64,000 nucleotides of DNA from Pseudoclavibacter soli DSM 23366 (GTDB taxonomy: Bacteria; Actinomycetota; Actinomycetes; Actinomycetales; Microbacteriaceae), in the NCBI RefSeq assembly GCF_000423505.1, contig NZ_AUIC01000004.1, positions 372,001 to 436,000 of the forward strand, read 5' to 3'. Both the position numbers and the translations under genes were made by a program. The first letter of the stretch is position 1. Every line of letters starts with the position of its first letter. The notes beneath the pieces are model-generated. The model saw only the letters and a list, made by a program, of their open reading frames with translations, made no database searches and was not told where the DNA came from. Positions 32,367-40,827 of this stretch are shown here, one piece after another.

Positions 32367-34031
32367 TCACATGCGCTGCGGCGCCGAGACTCCCAACAGT
32401 TCGAGGCCGTTGCGCAGCACCTGGCCAGCCGCATTGTTGAGCACCAGCCGGCTGGCGTGCACGGGTTCGACCTCTTCGCCGCGCAGTGGGATGACGCGGC
32501 AGTTGTCGTACCACCGGTGGAAGTCTGCGGCGAGCTCTTCAAGGTAGCGCGCCACACGATGCGGTTCGCGCAGTTCGGCGGCCAGCGCCACCATCTGCGG
32601 GAACTGCGTGATGCGAGCGATCAGCTGAGTCTCGGTAGCATGCGTGAGTGTTGCCGGGTCGAAGCCGTCGGTGGTGATGCCTGCCTGCGCGGCGTTGGCC
32701 GCCACGTTGTGCGTGCGTGCGTGCGCGTACTGCACGTAGAACACCGGGTTGTCGTTGGTGCGGCTGCGCAGCTTCTCGCCGTCGAGGTTCAGCGGCGAAT
32801 CGGCCGGGTAGCGGGCCAGCCAGTAACGCAGCGCGTCAGAGCCGAGCCACTCGAGCAGGTCGTCGAGCTCGATGATGTTGCCGGCGCGCTTCGAGAGCTT
32901 GGCACCATTGAGGTTGACCAGCTGCCCGATGAGCACGCTGATGTTGGTCTCCGGGTCGTCACCTGCGGCAGCCACAATCGCCTTCAGGCGATTCACGTAG
33001 CCGTGGTGGTCGGCGCCCAAGAAGTAGATGGCCTGCTCGTAGCCGCGAGCGCGCTTGTCGAGATAATAGGCGGCGTCGGCAGCGAAGTACGTCTGCTCAC
33101 CGTTACTGCGCACGACCACACGGTCTTTGTCGTCACCGAAGTCAGAGGTGCGCACCCACGTGGCGCCCTCGTGCTCGAACACGCGACCTTGATCGCGCAA
33201 ATGGGCCACGGCATCCTCAATGGCGCTCGTGCCAGTCGAGGGGTCGACTGCGTGCAGCTGACGCTCTGAGAACCACACGTCGAAGTGCACGTTGAACGCG
33301 TCGAGCGAGTGCTTGATCTCGTCGAGCTGCTTAGCGTATGCGAGTTCGCGGGCGGTGGCCAGCTGCTCGTCGGCCGGCAGGTCGAGAATGTCGGGGCGCT
33401 CGGCCTTGACGTAGCCGGCGAGGTCTTGAATGTACTGCCCCGGGTAGCCTCCCTCGGGCGTGGGCTCGCCCTTGATTGCGGCGAGCACTGATGCTGCGAA
33501 GCGATCCATCTGGGTGCCGGCATCGTTGATGTAGTACTCGCTGACCACGGTAGCGCCGGATGCGCGCAGCAGTCGCGCGATTGAGTCGCCCAGTGCCGCC
33601 CAGCGTGTGTGACCGATGTGCAGCGGTCCGGTGGGGTTGGCCGACACGAACTCGAGGTTGATCGAGTGGCCGGCGAGCGTGGCGTTGTCGCCGTAATGCG
33701 CGCCCTGCTCGAGCACGGCGGGCAGAATGCTCGCGCCGGCAGCTGCATCGAGGGTGACGTTGATGAAGCCGGGGCCAGCCACATCGACCACGGCGATGCC
33801 GTCGACGTCGCGCAGACGCCCAGCGATGTGCTCGGCGAGTTCGCGGGGGTTGAGACCGACCCGTTTGGCGTGCTGCAGGGCGACGTTGGTGGCCCAGTCT
33901 CCGTGGTCGCGGCTCTTGGGGCGTTCGATGCGCGGGGCGTCGATCTCGGCAAGCTCAGCGGGCACCGTGCCATCGGCCGCCAGGCCAGCGAGCACGTCGA
34001 CGATTTTCTGGGAGAGGTCTTCTGGAGTCAC
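32367..34031 (-). CDS. argS: Arginyl-tRNA synthetase
   Basis: A class I synthetase of 554 aa. The N-terminal Add-1 domain carries RPKSRDHGDWATNVAL. The HIGH-type motif is NPTGPLHIGHTRWAALGDSI near residue 130, and the KMSKS-like site is replaced by NGAKLSKRAGN. The anticodon-binding helices end SAPQRM. The GTG at 34031 is chosen because AGGA precedes it and it starts TPEDLSQKIVDVLAGLA; the frame to 34286 runs through the tRNA gene on the other strand and is not coding. Confidence 0.95.
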   Translation of the reverse strand: MTPEDLSQKIVDVLAGLAADGTVPAELAEIDAPRIERPKSRDHGDWATNVALQHAKRVGLNPRELAEHIAGRLRDVDGIAVVDVAGPGFINVTLDAAAGASILPAVLEQGAHYGDNATLAGHSINLEFVSANPTGPLHIGHTRWAALGDSIARLLRASGATVVSEYYINDAGTQMDRFAASVLAAIKGEPTPEGGYPGQYIQDLAGYVKAERPDILDLPADEQLATARELAYAKQLDEIKHSLDAFNVHFDVWFSERQLHAVDPSTGTSAIEDAVAHLRDQGRVFEHEGATWVRTSDFGDDKDRVVVRSNGEQTYFAADAAYYLDKRARGYEQAIYFLGADHHGYVNRLKAIVAAAGDDPETNISVLIGQLVNLNGAKLSKRAGNIIELDDLLEWLGSDALRYWLARYPADSPLNLDGEKLRSRTNDNPVFYVQYAHARTHNVAANAAQAGITTDGFDPATLTHATETQLIARITQFPQMVALAAELREPHRVARYLEELAADFHRWYDNCRVIPLRGEEVEPVHASRLVLNNAAGQVLRNGLELLGVSAPQRM

Positions 34032-34208
34032 GGATGCAATCCTAGCCGTTTGGGCACTGGTCAACCTGCGGCAGGACTGATGTCTGGTCGCCGTGATCTT
34101 CGTGCACGTGGCGCGGAGCGTCTCACGCGAAGCGCATGATGCGCAGCATGCCCTGCGGTATGGGGTGATGCTTGGGGTGGTACTCTTGAGATCGCGCTTT
34201 CGCGCACT

Positions 34209-34285
34209 GCGCCCGTAGCTCAGCTGGATAGAGCGTTGGTTTCCGGTATCAAAGGCCGGGGGTTCGAATCCCCCCGGGCGCACCA
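34209..34285 (+). tRNA. tRNA-Arg (anticodon CCG), CCA encoded
   Basis: A full cloverleaf: acceptor GCGCCCG pairs with CGGGCGC (34275-34281), D arm GCTC/GAGC, and anticodon stem TTGGT/ATCAA with loop TTCCGGT giving anticodon CCG for CGG codons. The T arm is GGGGG-TTCGAAT-CCCCC, the discriminator is A, and CCA is encoded at 34283-34285. It lies near argS on the opposite strand and marks the left edge of a repeat-rich accessory zone. Confidence 0.97.
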
Positions 34286-34323
34286 CTCATCCGTCCGCAC
34301 GCGAGATACACTTCTGCGCACCA

Positions 34324-34404
34324 CACAGGTGTCACGAAAAGCGAGTTTCACCCCACACACACGCAAGGCACGCGCAGCACGCAACACAGGTGTCACGAGA
34401 TGCG
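34324..34404 (+). repeat. 81-bp perfect direct repeat, left copy
   Basis: These 81 bases recur without a mismatch at 36427-36507, 2103 bp away, with both copies in the same orientation. The copies flank the ABC-F gene. The segment begins CACAGGTGTCACGAAAAGCG and contains two half units (AGGTGTCACGA) of the palindromic repeat family. Confidence 0.95.
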
Positions 34405-34426
34405 AGTTGCCTTGTGAGCGCACCAC

Positions 34427-34478
34427 ACGTGTCACGAGATGCGAGTTTCACTCCGCATAACCACACTTCGCGACACCT
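34427..34478 (+). repeat. 52-bp imperfect palindromic repeat, copy 1
   Basis: Begins ACGTGTCACGAGATGCG and ends CTTCGCGACACCT, so the ends are near-inverted copies of AGGTGTC-CG. The same 52-bp length and pattern recur at 36491-36542 and 36594-36645. As RNA the outer 14 positions could pair with a few G-U and A-C mismatches. Confidence 0.85.
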
Positions 34479-34804
34479 GTGCGGTGGGCAAAGCGCATCT
34501 GGAGATACCTGAAACGTAAGAATCGAGCATCCTGCGACTGCCCGCGCAACGACCACGCGCATCCGCACCTCGAACAACACGCCGCGAACTCGCCAAAGCA
34601 CGCAGACAGATCTGCTTCGCGATGCGGCCCGCCACCGGCTACCATGGGTCGCAGCGCCTCTGCGGCATCCAGCCGACGTGAGCAGAGGCAAGACAGAAGG
34701 CAGCAGCGCAATGATCGCAACAGGTTCCAGCATTTACTGCTGACCTTGTTCCGAGCGCTCGCGCACCGGTCTCGTGTCAGCCCCACTGACATTTGGAGAC
34801 CTCT

Positions 34805-36367
34805 ATGCGCACCTCACACCCCAACACACCACATTCCGCCGACCCGTCGGTCACGCTGCACGACGTGAGTTTTACCTGGCCAGACGGCCGCAGCATCCTT
34901 GTGCATGCGAATGCCGCGTTCGGCCGCACGCGAACTGGGCTCGTGGGCGACAACGGGGTGGGCAAATCCACCGTGCTCGCGCTGCTCGCCGGGCAGTTGC
35001 AGCCAACGGATGGCCGAATCACCCGAGCCGGAACCATCGTGTTGTTGCCGCAGCGGCTCGATGTCACTCGATCCGTCGCTGATCTGCTGGGTGTTCGCGG
35101 CGTGCTCGACGCCATCAGTGAAGTGGAGTCTGGAGCACTCGACCCGGCCCTGTTCGAACGCATCGGGAATGACTGGGATATCGAGGCCCGTGCGGTCGCC
35201 GCGCTCGTCGGCGTGCAGCTAGCCGCGGCCGACATCACTCTGCTCGACGAGCCCACGAACAATCTCGACGCGGAGGCCCGCACCCAAGTGCTGCGCCTGA
35301 TCGACAACTGGCGAGGCGCACTCGTGGTGGTCAGCCACGATCGCGAGCTGCTCGAGCACGTCGATGCGATCGCCGAGCTGCGCGCCGGCACGCTTACCAT
35401 CTTCGGCGGCGCGTTCAGCGAGCATGAGGCCCAGGTCGAGCGCGAGCAGCTGGCGGCAGAACGAGCGCTACGTGGTGCTGAGCAGACCCTGCGCACAGAG
35501 CGTCGACAGCGGGCGCAGGCGGAGCAGCGCATCGCGCACTCCGAGCGACAAGGGCGCACTGATGTGGCGAATCGAAAGTACGTCAAGGCCGTGGTCAACG
35601 ACCGCCGGAACTCAGCGCAGAAGGCGCAGGCGAGCCGACGGCATCAGCTCGATGACCGGCTCGCCACTGCGCAGCGCAGTATTGATGCCGCGGATGCGCG
35701 CGTGCGAGACGACGAACACATCGTGATCGATCTGCCCGCCCCTGCGGTACCCGCGGGGCGCCGCATCGCACGCTTTGTGGGGGCAGACGGTCGCGAGTTC
35801 GTGGTGAACGGTGCCGAGCGGGTGGCGATCACCGGGCGCAACGGCGTCGGCAAGTCGACACTGCTCGCGCAGCTGCTGCGCGGGGCCGACTCTGAGATGC
35901 GGCCCGGCGTGCTGCCCGACCCGCCACGGCGAGCGAGCGGCGAGCTGTTCGTTGGGCACGTGGGGTATCTGTCGCAGAGCCTCGACAACTTGCACGACGA
36001 AGAGACGGTCTTCGAGAACGTGGCGCGCACAGCCTCCGGGCTTGAAGACCGAGTGCTGCGCAATCAGCTTGCTCGACTGCTGTTGCGTGGGCGCATGATG
36101 GATGCTCCGGTCGCCTCCCTCTCTGGAGGCCAGCGCTTTCGTGTCGCACTGGCGCAACTGCTGCTGGCCACTCCCCCGGTGCAGGCGCTCGTGCTCGACG
36201 AGCCGACGAACAGCCTCGATATGGCGAGCGTCGACCAGCTCGTCGAGGCGCTGAGCGCATATCGGGGTGCGGTGATCGTGGTGAGCCACGATCACGATTT
36301 CTTGAGCCGGGTGAGCCCTGATCTCGAGTTGCACCTCGAACCGGATGGAGTGCTGACGCAGCGCTGA
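34805..36367 (+). CDS. ABC-F family ATPase with no signature motif in the first ATPase domain
   Basis: A 520-aa soluble protein with two ABC ATPase domains and no membrane helices, the ABC-F layout (ribosome-associated translation factors, some giving antibiotic resistance). Domain 1 has Walker A GDNGVGKST (48-56) and Walker B LLDEPTNNLD. The expected LSGGQ stretch between them is absent: the sequence goes straight from VAALVGV to QLAAADITLLDEP, as if about 25-30 residues were removed in frame. Domain 2 is complete (GRNGVGKST, LSGGQRFRVALAQLLL, LDEPTNSLD). The linker is Arg/Gln/Ala-rich and helical. The ATG at 34805 has GGAG 6 nt upstream. Which antibiotic or ribosome state it serves is unknown. 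Confidence 0.88.
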   Translation: MRTSHPNTPHSADPSVTLHDVSFTWPDGRSILVHANAAFGRTRTGLVGDNGVGKSTVLALLAGQLQPTDGRITRAGTIVLLPQRLDVTRSVADLLGVRGVLDAISEVESGALDPALFERIGNDWDIEARAVAALVGVQLAAADITLLDEPTNNLDAEARTQVLRLIDNWRGALVVVSHDRELLEHVDAIAELRAGTLTIFGGAFSEHEAQVEREQLAAERALRGAEQTLRTERRQRAQAEQRIAHSERQGRTDVANRKYVKAVVNDRRNSAQKAQASRRHQLDDRLATAQRSIDAADARVRDDEHIVIDLPAPAVPAGRRIARFVGADGREFVVNGAERVAITGRNGVGKSTLLAQLLRGADSEMRPGVLPDPPRRASGELFVGHVGYLSQSLDNLHDEETVFENVARTASGLEDRVLRNQLARLLLRGRMMDAPVASLSGGQRFRVALAQLLLATPPVQALVLDEPTNSLDMASVDQLVEALSAYRGAVIVVSHDHDFLSRVSPDLELHLEPDGVLTQR

Positions 36368-36426
36368 TGGGGGCGCGCTACGTGCACCACGGGTGTCACG
36401 GGGTGCGGGGTTGCCTCAAGGCACGC

Positions 36427-36507
36427 CACAGGTGTCACGAAAAGCGAGTTTCACCCCACACACACGCAAGGCACGCGCAGCACGCAACACAGGTGTCACG
36501 AGATGCG
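36427..36507 (+). repeat. 81-bp perfect direct repeat, right copy
   Basis: Identical to 34324-34404. Together they bracket the ABC-F gene as a 2.1-kb unit that could be lost or amplified by homologous recombination between the copies. Confidence 0.95.
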
Positions 36508-36542
36508 GATTAGACCCCGCATACCCACATTCCGCGACACCT
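36491..36542 (+). repeat. 52-bp imperfect palindromic repeat, copy 2
   Basis: Begins AGGTGTCACGAGATGCGGAT and ends ATTCCGCGACACCT. It overlaps the right end of the 81-bp duplication. Confidence 0.85.
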
Positions 36543-36593
36543 GAACGTCGAGCCGGGCGCATCCATCACCCCCACGCATGCCACGTGCACCAC

Positions 36594-36645
36594 AGGTGTC
36601 ACGAAGTGCGGGTTTCACCTCGCATAACAACATTCCGCGACACCT
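36594..36645 (+). repeat. 52-bp imperfect palindromic repeat, copy 3
   Basis: Begins AGGTGTCACGAAGTGCGGGT and ends CATTCCGCGACACCT; it is followed within 30 bp by another right half (GCATTCCGCGACACCT). Confidence 0.85.
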
Positions 36646-36754
36646 CTGTGGCGGCAAAGCGCATTCCGCGACACCTGAACGGCGAGCCGGGCCAATCCTT
36701 CACCCCACGCGGACGCATTCTTCATCGCCCCGCGCCAAAGAGTGCATCGTTACC

Positions 36755-37069
36755 ATGAGATTCATGCACGAGAACGATCTGCCCGCGCAGCCCGCGCCAG
36801 AGGTGAGCGCGCTGGCGGTGAATGTGGTGATTCCGGTCGAGCTGCGCTGGATCGACACTCGACGTAGTCAAGACTTTGAGATGCAGACGCTCAACATCCG
36901 TCTGCTGCCCGACGGCACGCTGGCCACCAAGGCGTATGGACGCCCCGTGGCCGGCGGACGCGGCGGATACACCCCATTCACCGTGCCCGATCGCCCCGAG
37001 CTGCACGCGCTCATCGCCGCAGCAGCCGACCGAGCGGGGCAGCTATGGAGCACCCGAACGCAACAGTGA
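36755..37069 (+). CDS. Small hypothetical protein
   Basis: A possible 104-aa protein starting MRFMHENDLPAQPAPEV, with a core VVIPVELRWIDTRRSQDFEMQTLNIRLLPDG (shown in two pieces: VVIPVELRWIDTRR and FEMQTLNIRLLPDG). There are no membrane helices or signal peptide. Base composition fits a coding frame, but the ribosome site is weak; the ATG at 36764 is an alternative. It converges with the next gene. I do not recognise the family. Confidence 0.5.
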   Translation: MRFMHENDLPAQPAPEVSALAVNVVIPVELRWIDTRRSQDFEMQTLNIRLLPDGTLATKAYGRPVAGGRGGYTPFTVPDRPELHALIAAAADRAGQLWSTRTQQ

Positions 37070-37084
37070 CGTGTCCCAAGCCAG

Positions 37085-37471
37085 TCAGGCTCGACGCCAG
37101 CCGAGCGGCTGCAAGACGGCCTCGATGCGGTCGAACACGGCACCTGTGTCGAATTTGACTGAGACGATGCCGTCCCAGGTCAGGTGTTTGCCCCACTCCT
37201 TGCGGCGGTAGATGCCTCGGAAGGTCTCGGCCTGCATCGAGAACCCGCTGGTCTCGAACGATCTGCCGCTGAATCGGTAGGTTGCTGAGGTCTGGTCAAG
37301 ACTCACGAACACCTCGACCTCGAGGGCGAACGTCAGCGGCAGCAGCATCACGCCGCGCTTCGCTTTCACACTGAAGACCTCAAATCGCACCGTGTTCGCG
37401 TTCGCACGCTCGACGCGCAGGCCCGGCCCCGCCAGCTGCAACAGCGCCTGCACTGCCTGTTCAGTGAACAT
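37085..37471 (-). CDS. Hypothetical protein
   Basis: A 128-aa protein starting MFTEQAVQALLQLAGPGL, with GGGGAGG 6 nt before the ATG at 37471; the frame to 37537 is less likely. It looks soluble and mostly beta-rich (FEVFSVKAKRGVMLLPLTFAL, YRFSGRSFETSGFSM in separate parts), with a basic GIYRRKEWGKHLTWDG segment. It reads toward the small gene on the other strand and lies downstream of hsdR by 243 bp. No function can be assigned. Confidence 0.6.
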   Translation of the reverse strand: MFTEQAVQALLQLAGPGLRVERANANTVRFEVFSVKAKRGVMLLPLTFALEVEVFVSLDQTSATYRFSGRSFETSGFSMQAETFRGIYRRKEWGKHLTWDGIVSVKFDTGAVFDRIEAVLQPLGWRRA

Positions 37472-37713
37472 CGTGGCCTCCCCATGGTCACCAGAGCCGC
37501 CCGGCGCAGTCATCAACAATGATGACCCGCACCGCACGATTCATGAGCATTCGCCCACATGACTGATCGCGCGCCTGTGCACCTGTGCGCCGCCGGAGGC
37601 TCGTCCCTATTCTTCAGCGACTCTACCCGAAGCGTGTGCGCTCTGAGTGTGTCTTGGCGCGGGTGTTCGGGGGCGCGGCACCAGCTACTCAGGCATCCTC
37701 ATGGCAGCGTTGG

Positions 37714-40700
37714 TCAGGCGTCATCCCGGCGGTTCGAGGCCAGGTTGACGAAGCGCTCGACGAACGCCTCGAGGCGCTGAAGCACCCGCTCCTTCATGCG
37801 ACGGCGCTGCCCGTCAGGCGTGAACCGTGAGACCGAGGGCAGTACACCGATGATGGCGGTGCCGAACTCGTTGACCTCGCCGTCGCGAAACGCGGTCTCG
37901 ACGAAGGCACGAGTCGCCTCGGCATGAAGGTTCTCAGACGAGATGATGGCCTCGAGCTCAGCCTCGCGCCTCTGCGCGATATATGCCTGCCACTCCTCGT
38001 CGATTCTGCCGTCTGCCGTCACGGAGTCGACGAACCCCTCGATCAGATCTCGCTTGTCGTGCAGGCTCGGGCTGGCGTTGACCGCACGGGTGATCTCCGC
38101 GCGAATCTCCTTGTCATCACCATCGCCATGGTCGGAGCGATATTTCTCGACAAGCATGAGAATGTAGTCCACATTGATCTCGACCTGCTTGACCAGTTCG
38201 ATCTCGAAGACCACGTCATCGTTGATCTGCTCTTTGTCGGCGGTCCGCTCTTTCTTGAACTCCTCGTACAGCCCGACGTAGATGCCCAGGTAGTCCTGGC
38301 TCTGGCGTGCGGTGAGAATCTCATTGCCAGCGAAGTCGTCGAACGACGCCAGGATGTTCTGCAGCCGCAGGATCGCCCCGAACTGCGCGATGAAGTCTTT
38401 CTGTGCCTGCTCCCCCTCAATGCGCCGCCCGATCGGGAAGCGCTCGAGCAGTTCCTGAACCTTCTCGCTGTATTCGCTGTGGTACTCGCCATAGGGTTTG
38501 AGCAGCACAATGCCCTTGGCGTCTTTGTTGCCGAAGCGGGCGATGGCCTCGTTTGTCTCGTCTTCAAGATTTCTGAATGAGACGATGTTGCCGTAGGTCT
38601 TCACCGAGTTCAGGATGCGGTTGGTGCGGGAGAAGGCCTGGATCAGCCCGTGCATCCGCAGTCGTTTGTCGACCCACAGCGTGTTGAGAGTCGTCGCATC
38701 GAACCCGGTCAAGAACATGTTCACCACGATGACCATGTCGAGCTCGCGGTTCTTCATGCGCAGCGACAGGTCTTTGTAATAGTTCTGAAATCGGTCGGCG
38801 CTGGTGTCGTAGCTCGTGCCGAACATGTCGTTGTAATCCTGGATGGCCTCTTCGAGGAATCCCCGGGCATCGTTGCTCAGCGCATCCGTGTCGAACGACT
38901 CCTCGTCGATGATGCCGTCCGGAGCGGCATCATTCGCCCCATACGAATAGATGAGGCCGATCTTGAGCCGTTGTGCAGCAGGCACGTGCTGCTGCTGACG
39001 TTGAAACTGCGAGTAGTAGCGCCTCGCGGCATCAATCGAGGCAGTTGCGAAGATCGAGTTGAAGCCGTTGACGCGGCGCCCGACCTTCTCCTCCTCAACC
39101 TTGTTGCGGCCGGCGGCCACCTGCGACACGTTGGTGATCACACCGTGTACATAGCTGTCTGAACGTCGGGTCTTCTGATCGAAATGCTCCAAGATATAGG
39201 CCACGACCTGCTTGATGCGTTCGGGGGCGAGCAGCACCTTCTCGGTGTCGATGCCCGAGACCTGCTTGTCGGCAACGGCACCGACCTTGATCGTGTTCAC
39301 ATAGTCCACGCGGAAAGGCAGCACGTTCTTGTCGCTGATGGCATCGACGATCGTGTAGCTATGCAATTGATCGCCGAAGGCCTGTTCCGTGGTCTTCAGC
39401 GCGGGGTTGCCGCCCGAGCCGGCGTTGTCGGCGAAGATCGGCGTGCCGGTGAACCCGAAGAGGTTGTATCGCTTGAAAGCCTTGGTGATCGCCGTGTGCA
39501 TATCGCCGAACTGCGATCGATGGCACTCGTCGAAGATGATGACCACGTGCCCGTCATAGATGCGGTGCCCCTGGTTGCCGGCGATGAACGTCGAGAGCTT
39601 CTGGATCGTGGTGATGATGATTCGAGCACTCGGGTCTTCGAGCTGCCGTTTGAGCACTCTCGTGGAGGTGTTCGAGTTCGCAGCACCCTTCTCGAACCGG
39701 TCGTACTCGCGCATCGTCTGGTAGTCGAGGTCTTTGCGGTCGACGACGAACAGCACCTTGTCGACGTCCTCAAGCCTTGCCGCCAGCTGAGCGACTTTGA
39801 AGCTCGTGAGCGTCTTGCCCGAGCCTGTCGTGTGCCAGACGTATCCGCCGGCTGCCAGCGTGCCCAGCTGCCGATAGTTGGTCGAGACCTCGATGCGCTG
39901 CAGGATGCGCTCAGCCGCGACGATCTGGTACGGGCGCATCACCAGCAGCAGGCGGTCTGCGGTCAGCACGCAATACCTCGTGAGGATGTTCAACAGCGTG
40001 TGTTTCGCGAAGAACGTCTTGGCGAAGGCCGTCAGATCTTGAATGGGCCGGTTCTCGGCGTCTGCCCACCACGAGGTGAACTCGAAGCTATTGGAGGTCT
40101 TGCTCTGCCGCCTCTTCCTGGTGCCAGCATTGACATGAGCGTTACGCGTGGTGTTCGAGTAGTACTTGGTATGGGTGCCGTTGCTGATAACGAACAGCTG
40201 CACGTATTCGAACAGTCCGTTTGCCGACCAGAAGGAATCACGCTGATATCGGTCGATCTGGTTGAAGGCCTCGCGGATGTCGACTCCGCGACGCTTCAGC
40301 TCGATGTGCACCATGGGCAGGCCGTTGACCAGCACGGTCACGTCGTACCTGTTGGAGTACCGGGCATCGCCACCTTCTGCTGCGCCCGGCGCCTCGTATT
40401 GGTTGATCACCTGCAGCCGGTTGTTGTGGATGTTCGTCTTGTCGAGCAGCGTGATGTTCTTGGTCGTGCCATCATCTCGTTTCAACAGCTGCACGTGATC
40501 TTCTTGAATGCGCACGGTCTTCTCGACGATGCCGTCATTCGCCCCAGCGATGCAGTCGGAGAAGAATCGCTGCCACTCTGCATCAGAGAAGGTGACGTGG
40601 TTCACGATCTCGAGCTGGGCACGCAGGTTTGCCACCAACTGGGCTACCGATGTGATCGGCAGGTATTCGTACGCCTGCGACTGCAGGCGTTCGATGAACT

Positions 40701-40827
40701 CCCGCTCCAGCTGAGCCTCAGACTGATAGCTCTCGTCTGTCGCCGCATCTGCCACGTACTCGGCGACGACCGTGCTCTCAGACGACACTGCGATCGGGTC
40801 GTACTTACGTGGAGTCATATCACTCAT
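37714..40827 (-). CDS. hsdR: Type I restriction enzyme endonuclease/motor subunit HsdR
   Basis: A 1037-aa protein, essentially the length of EcoR124I HsdR (type IC). The N-terminal nuclease domain has E41, D162 and the ELK triad (E176-x-K178) in YDVTVLVNGLPMVHIELKRR. The SF2 helicase motor has Walker A TTGSGKTLTSFKVA near residue 345, DECHRSQFG near 440, GFTGTPIF, and a later QAFSRTNRI motif VI. The C-terminal helical HsdR domain binds the methylase core. The ATG overlaps the hsdS stop as ATGA, with AAGGAG 8 nt upstream. With hsdM and hsdS it forms the R2M2S complex that translocates and cuts unmodified DNA. Confidence 0.96.
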   Translation of the reverse strand: MSDMTPRKYDPIAVSSESTVVAEYVADAATDESYQSEAQLEREFIERLQSQAYEYLPITSVAQLVANLRAQLEIVNHVTFSDAEWQRFFSDCIAGANDGIVEKTVRIQEDHVQLLKRDDGTTKNITLLDKTNIHNNRLQVINQYEAPGAAEGGDARYSNRYDVTVLVNGLPMVHIELKRRGVDIREAFNQIDRYQRDSFWSANGLFEYVQLFVISNGTHTKYYSNTTRNAHVNAGTRKRRQSKTSNSFEFTSWWADAENRPIQDLTAFAKTFFAKHTLLNILTRYCVLTADRLLLVMRPYQIVAAERILQRIEVSTNYRQLGTLAAGGYVWHTTGSGKTLTSFKVAQLAARLEDVDKVLFVVDRKDLDYQTMREYDRFEKGAANSNTSTRVLKRQLEDPSARIIITTIQKLSTFIAGNQGHRIYDGHVVIIFDECHRSQFGDMHTAITKAFKRYNLFGFTGTPIFADNAGSGGNPALKTTEQAFGDQLHSYTIVDAISDKNVLPFRVDYVNTIKVGAVADKQVSGIDTEKVLLAPERIKQVVAYILEHFDQKTRRSDSYVHGVITNVSQVAAGRNKVEEEKVGRRVNGFNSIFATASIDAARRYYSQFQRQQQHVPAAQRLKIGLIYSYGANDAAPDGIIDEESFDTDALSNDARGFLEEAIQDYNDMFGTSYDTSADRFQNYYKDLSLRMKNRELDMVIVVNMFLTGFDATTLNTLWVDKRLRMHGLIQAFSRTNRILNSVKTYGNIVSFRNLEDETNEAIARFGNKDAKGIVLLKPYGEYHSEYSEKVQELLERFPIGRRIEGEQAQKDFIAQFGAILRLQNILASFDDFAGNEILTARQSQDYLGIYVGLYEEFKKERTADKEQINDDVVFEIELVKQVEINVDYILMLVEKYRSDHGDGDDKEIRAEITRAVNASPSLHDKRDLIEGFVDSVTADGRIDEEWQAYIAQRREAELEAIISSENLHAEATRAFVETAFRDGEVNEFGTAIIGVLPSVSRFTPDGQRRRMKERVLQRLEAFVERFVNLASNRRDDA

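Larger units (their letters stand above)
34286..34804. other. Intergenic region with repeats, no supported gene
   Basis: This 519-bp stretch between the tRNA and the ABC-F gene holds the left copy of the 81-bp duplication (34324-34404), one 52-bp palindromic unit (34427-34478) and a decayed half unit near 34490-34514. The remainder up to 34790 shows short open frames with no recognisable protein and no ribosome sites. It may contain a 5' leader for the ABC-F gene, since such genes are often attenuated, but I see no convincing leader peptide. Confidence 0.6.
36368..36754. other. Intergenic region made of palindromic repeats, no gene
   Basis: This 387-bp stretch contains at least five copies or half copies of the AGGTGTC repeat, including two full 52-bp units and the right copy of the 81-bp duplication. 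A second short direct repeat (GACACCTGAACG followed by CGAGCCGGGC) appears near 36536 and 36670. Open frames crossing it are repeat artefacts. Confidence 0.75.

Noticed and set aside
34479-34868. 129-codon frame upstream of the ABC-F gene as a leader or separate protein
   Set aside because: Arg/His/Pro-rich product without similarity, crosses the real ABC-F start, and has no ribosome site.
34324-36710. Repeated AGGTGTC units as a CRISPR array
   Set aside because: Units are palindromic, unevenly spaced, include half copies and flank a gene; there are no regular 30-40 bp spacers and no cas genes.
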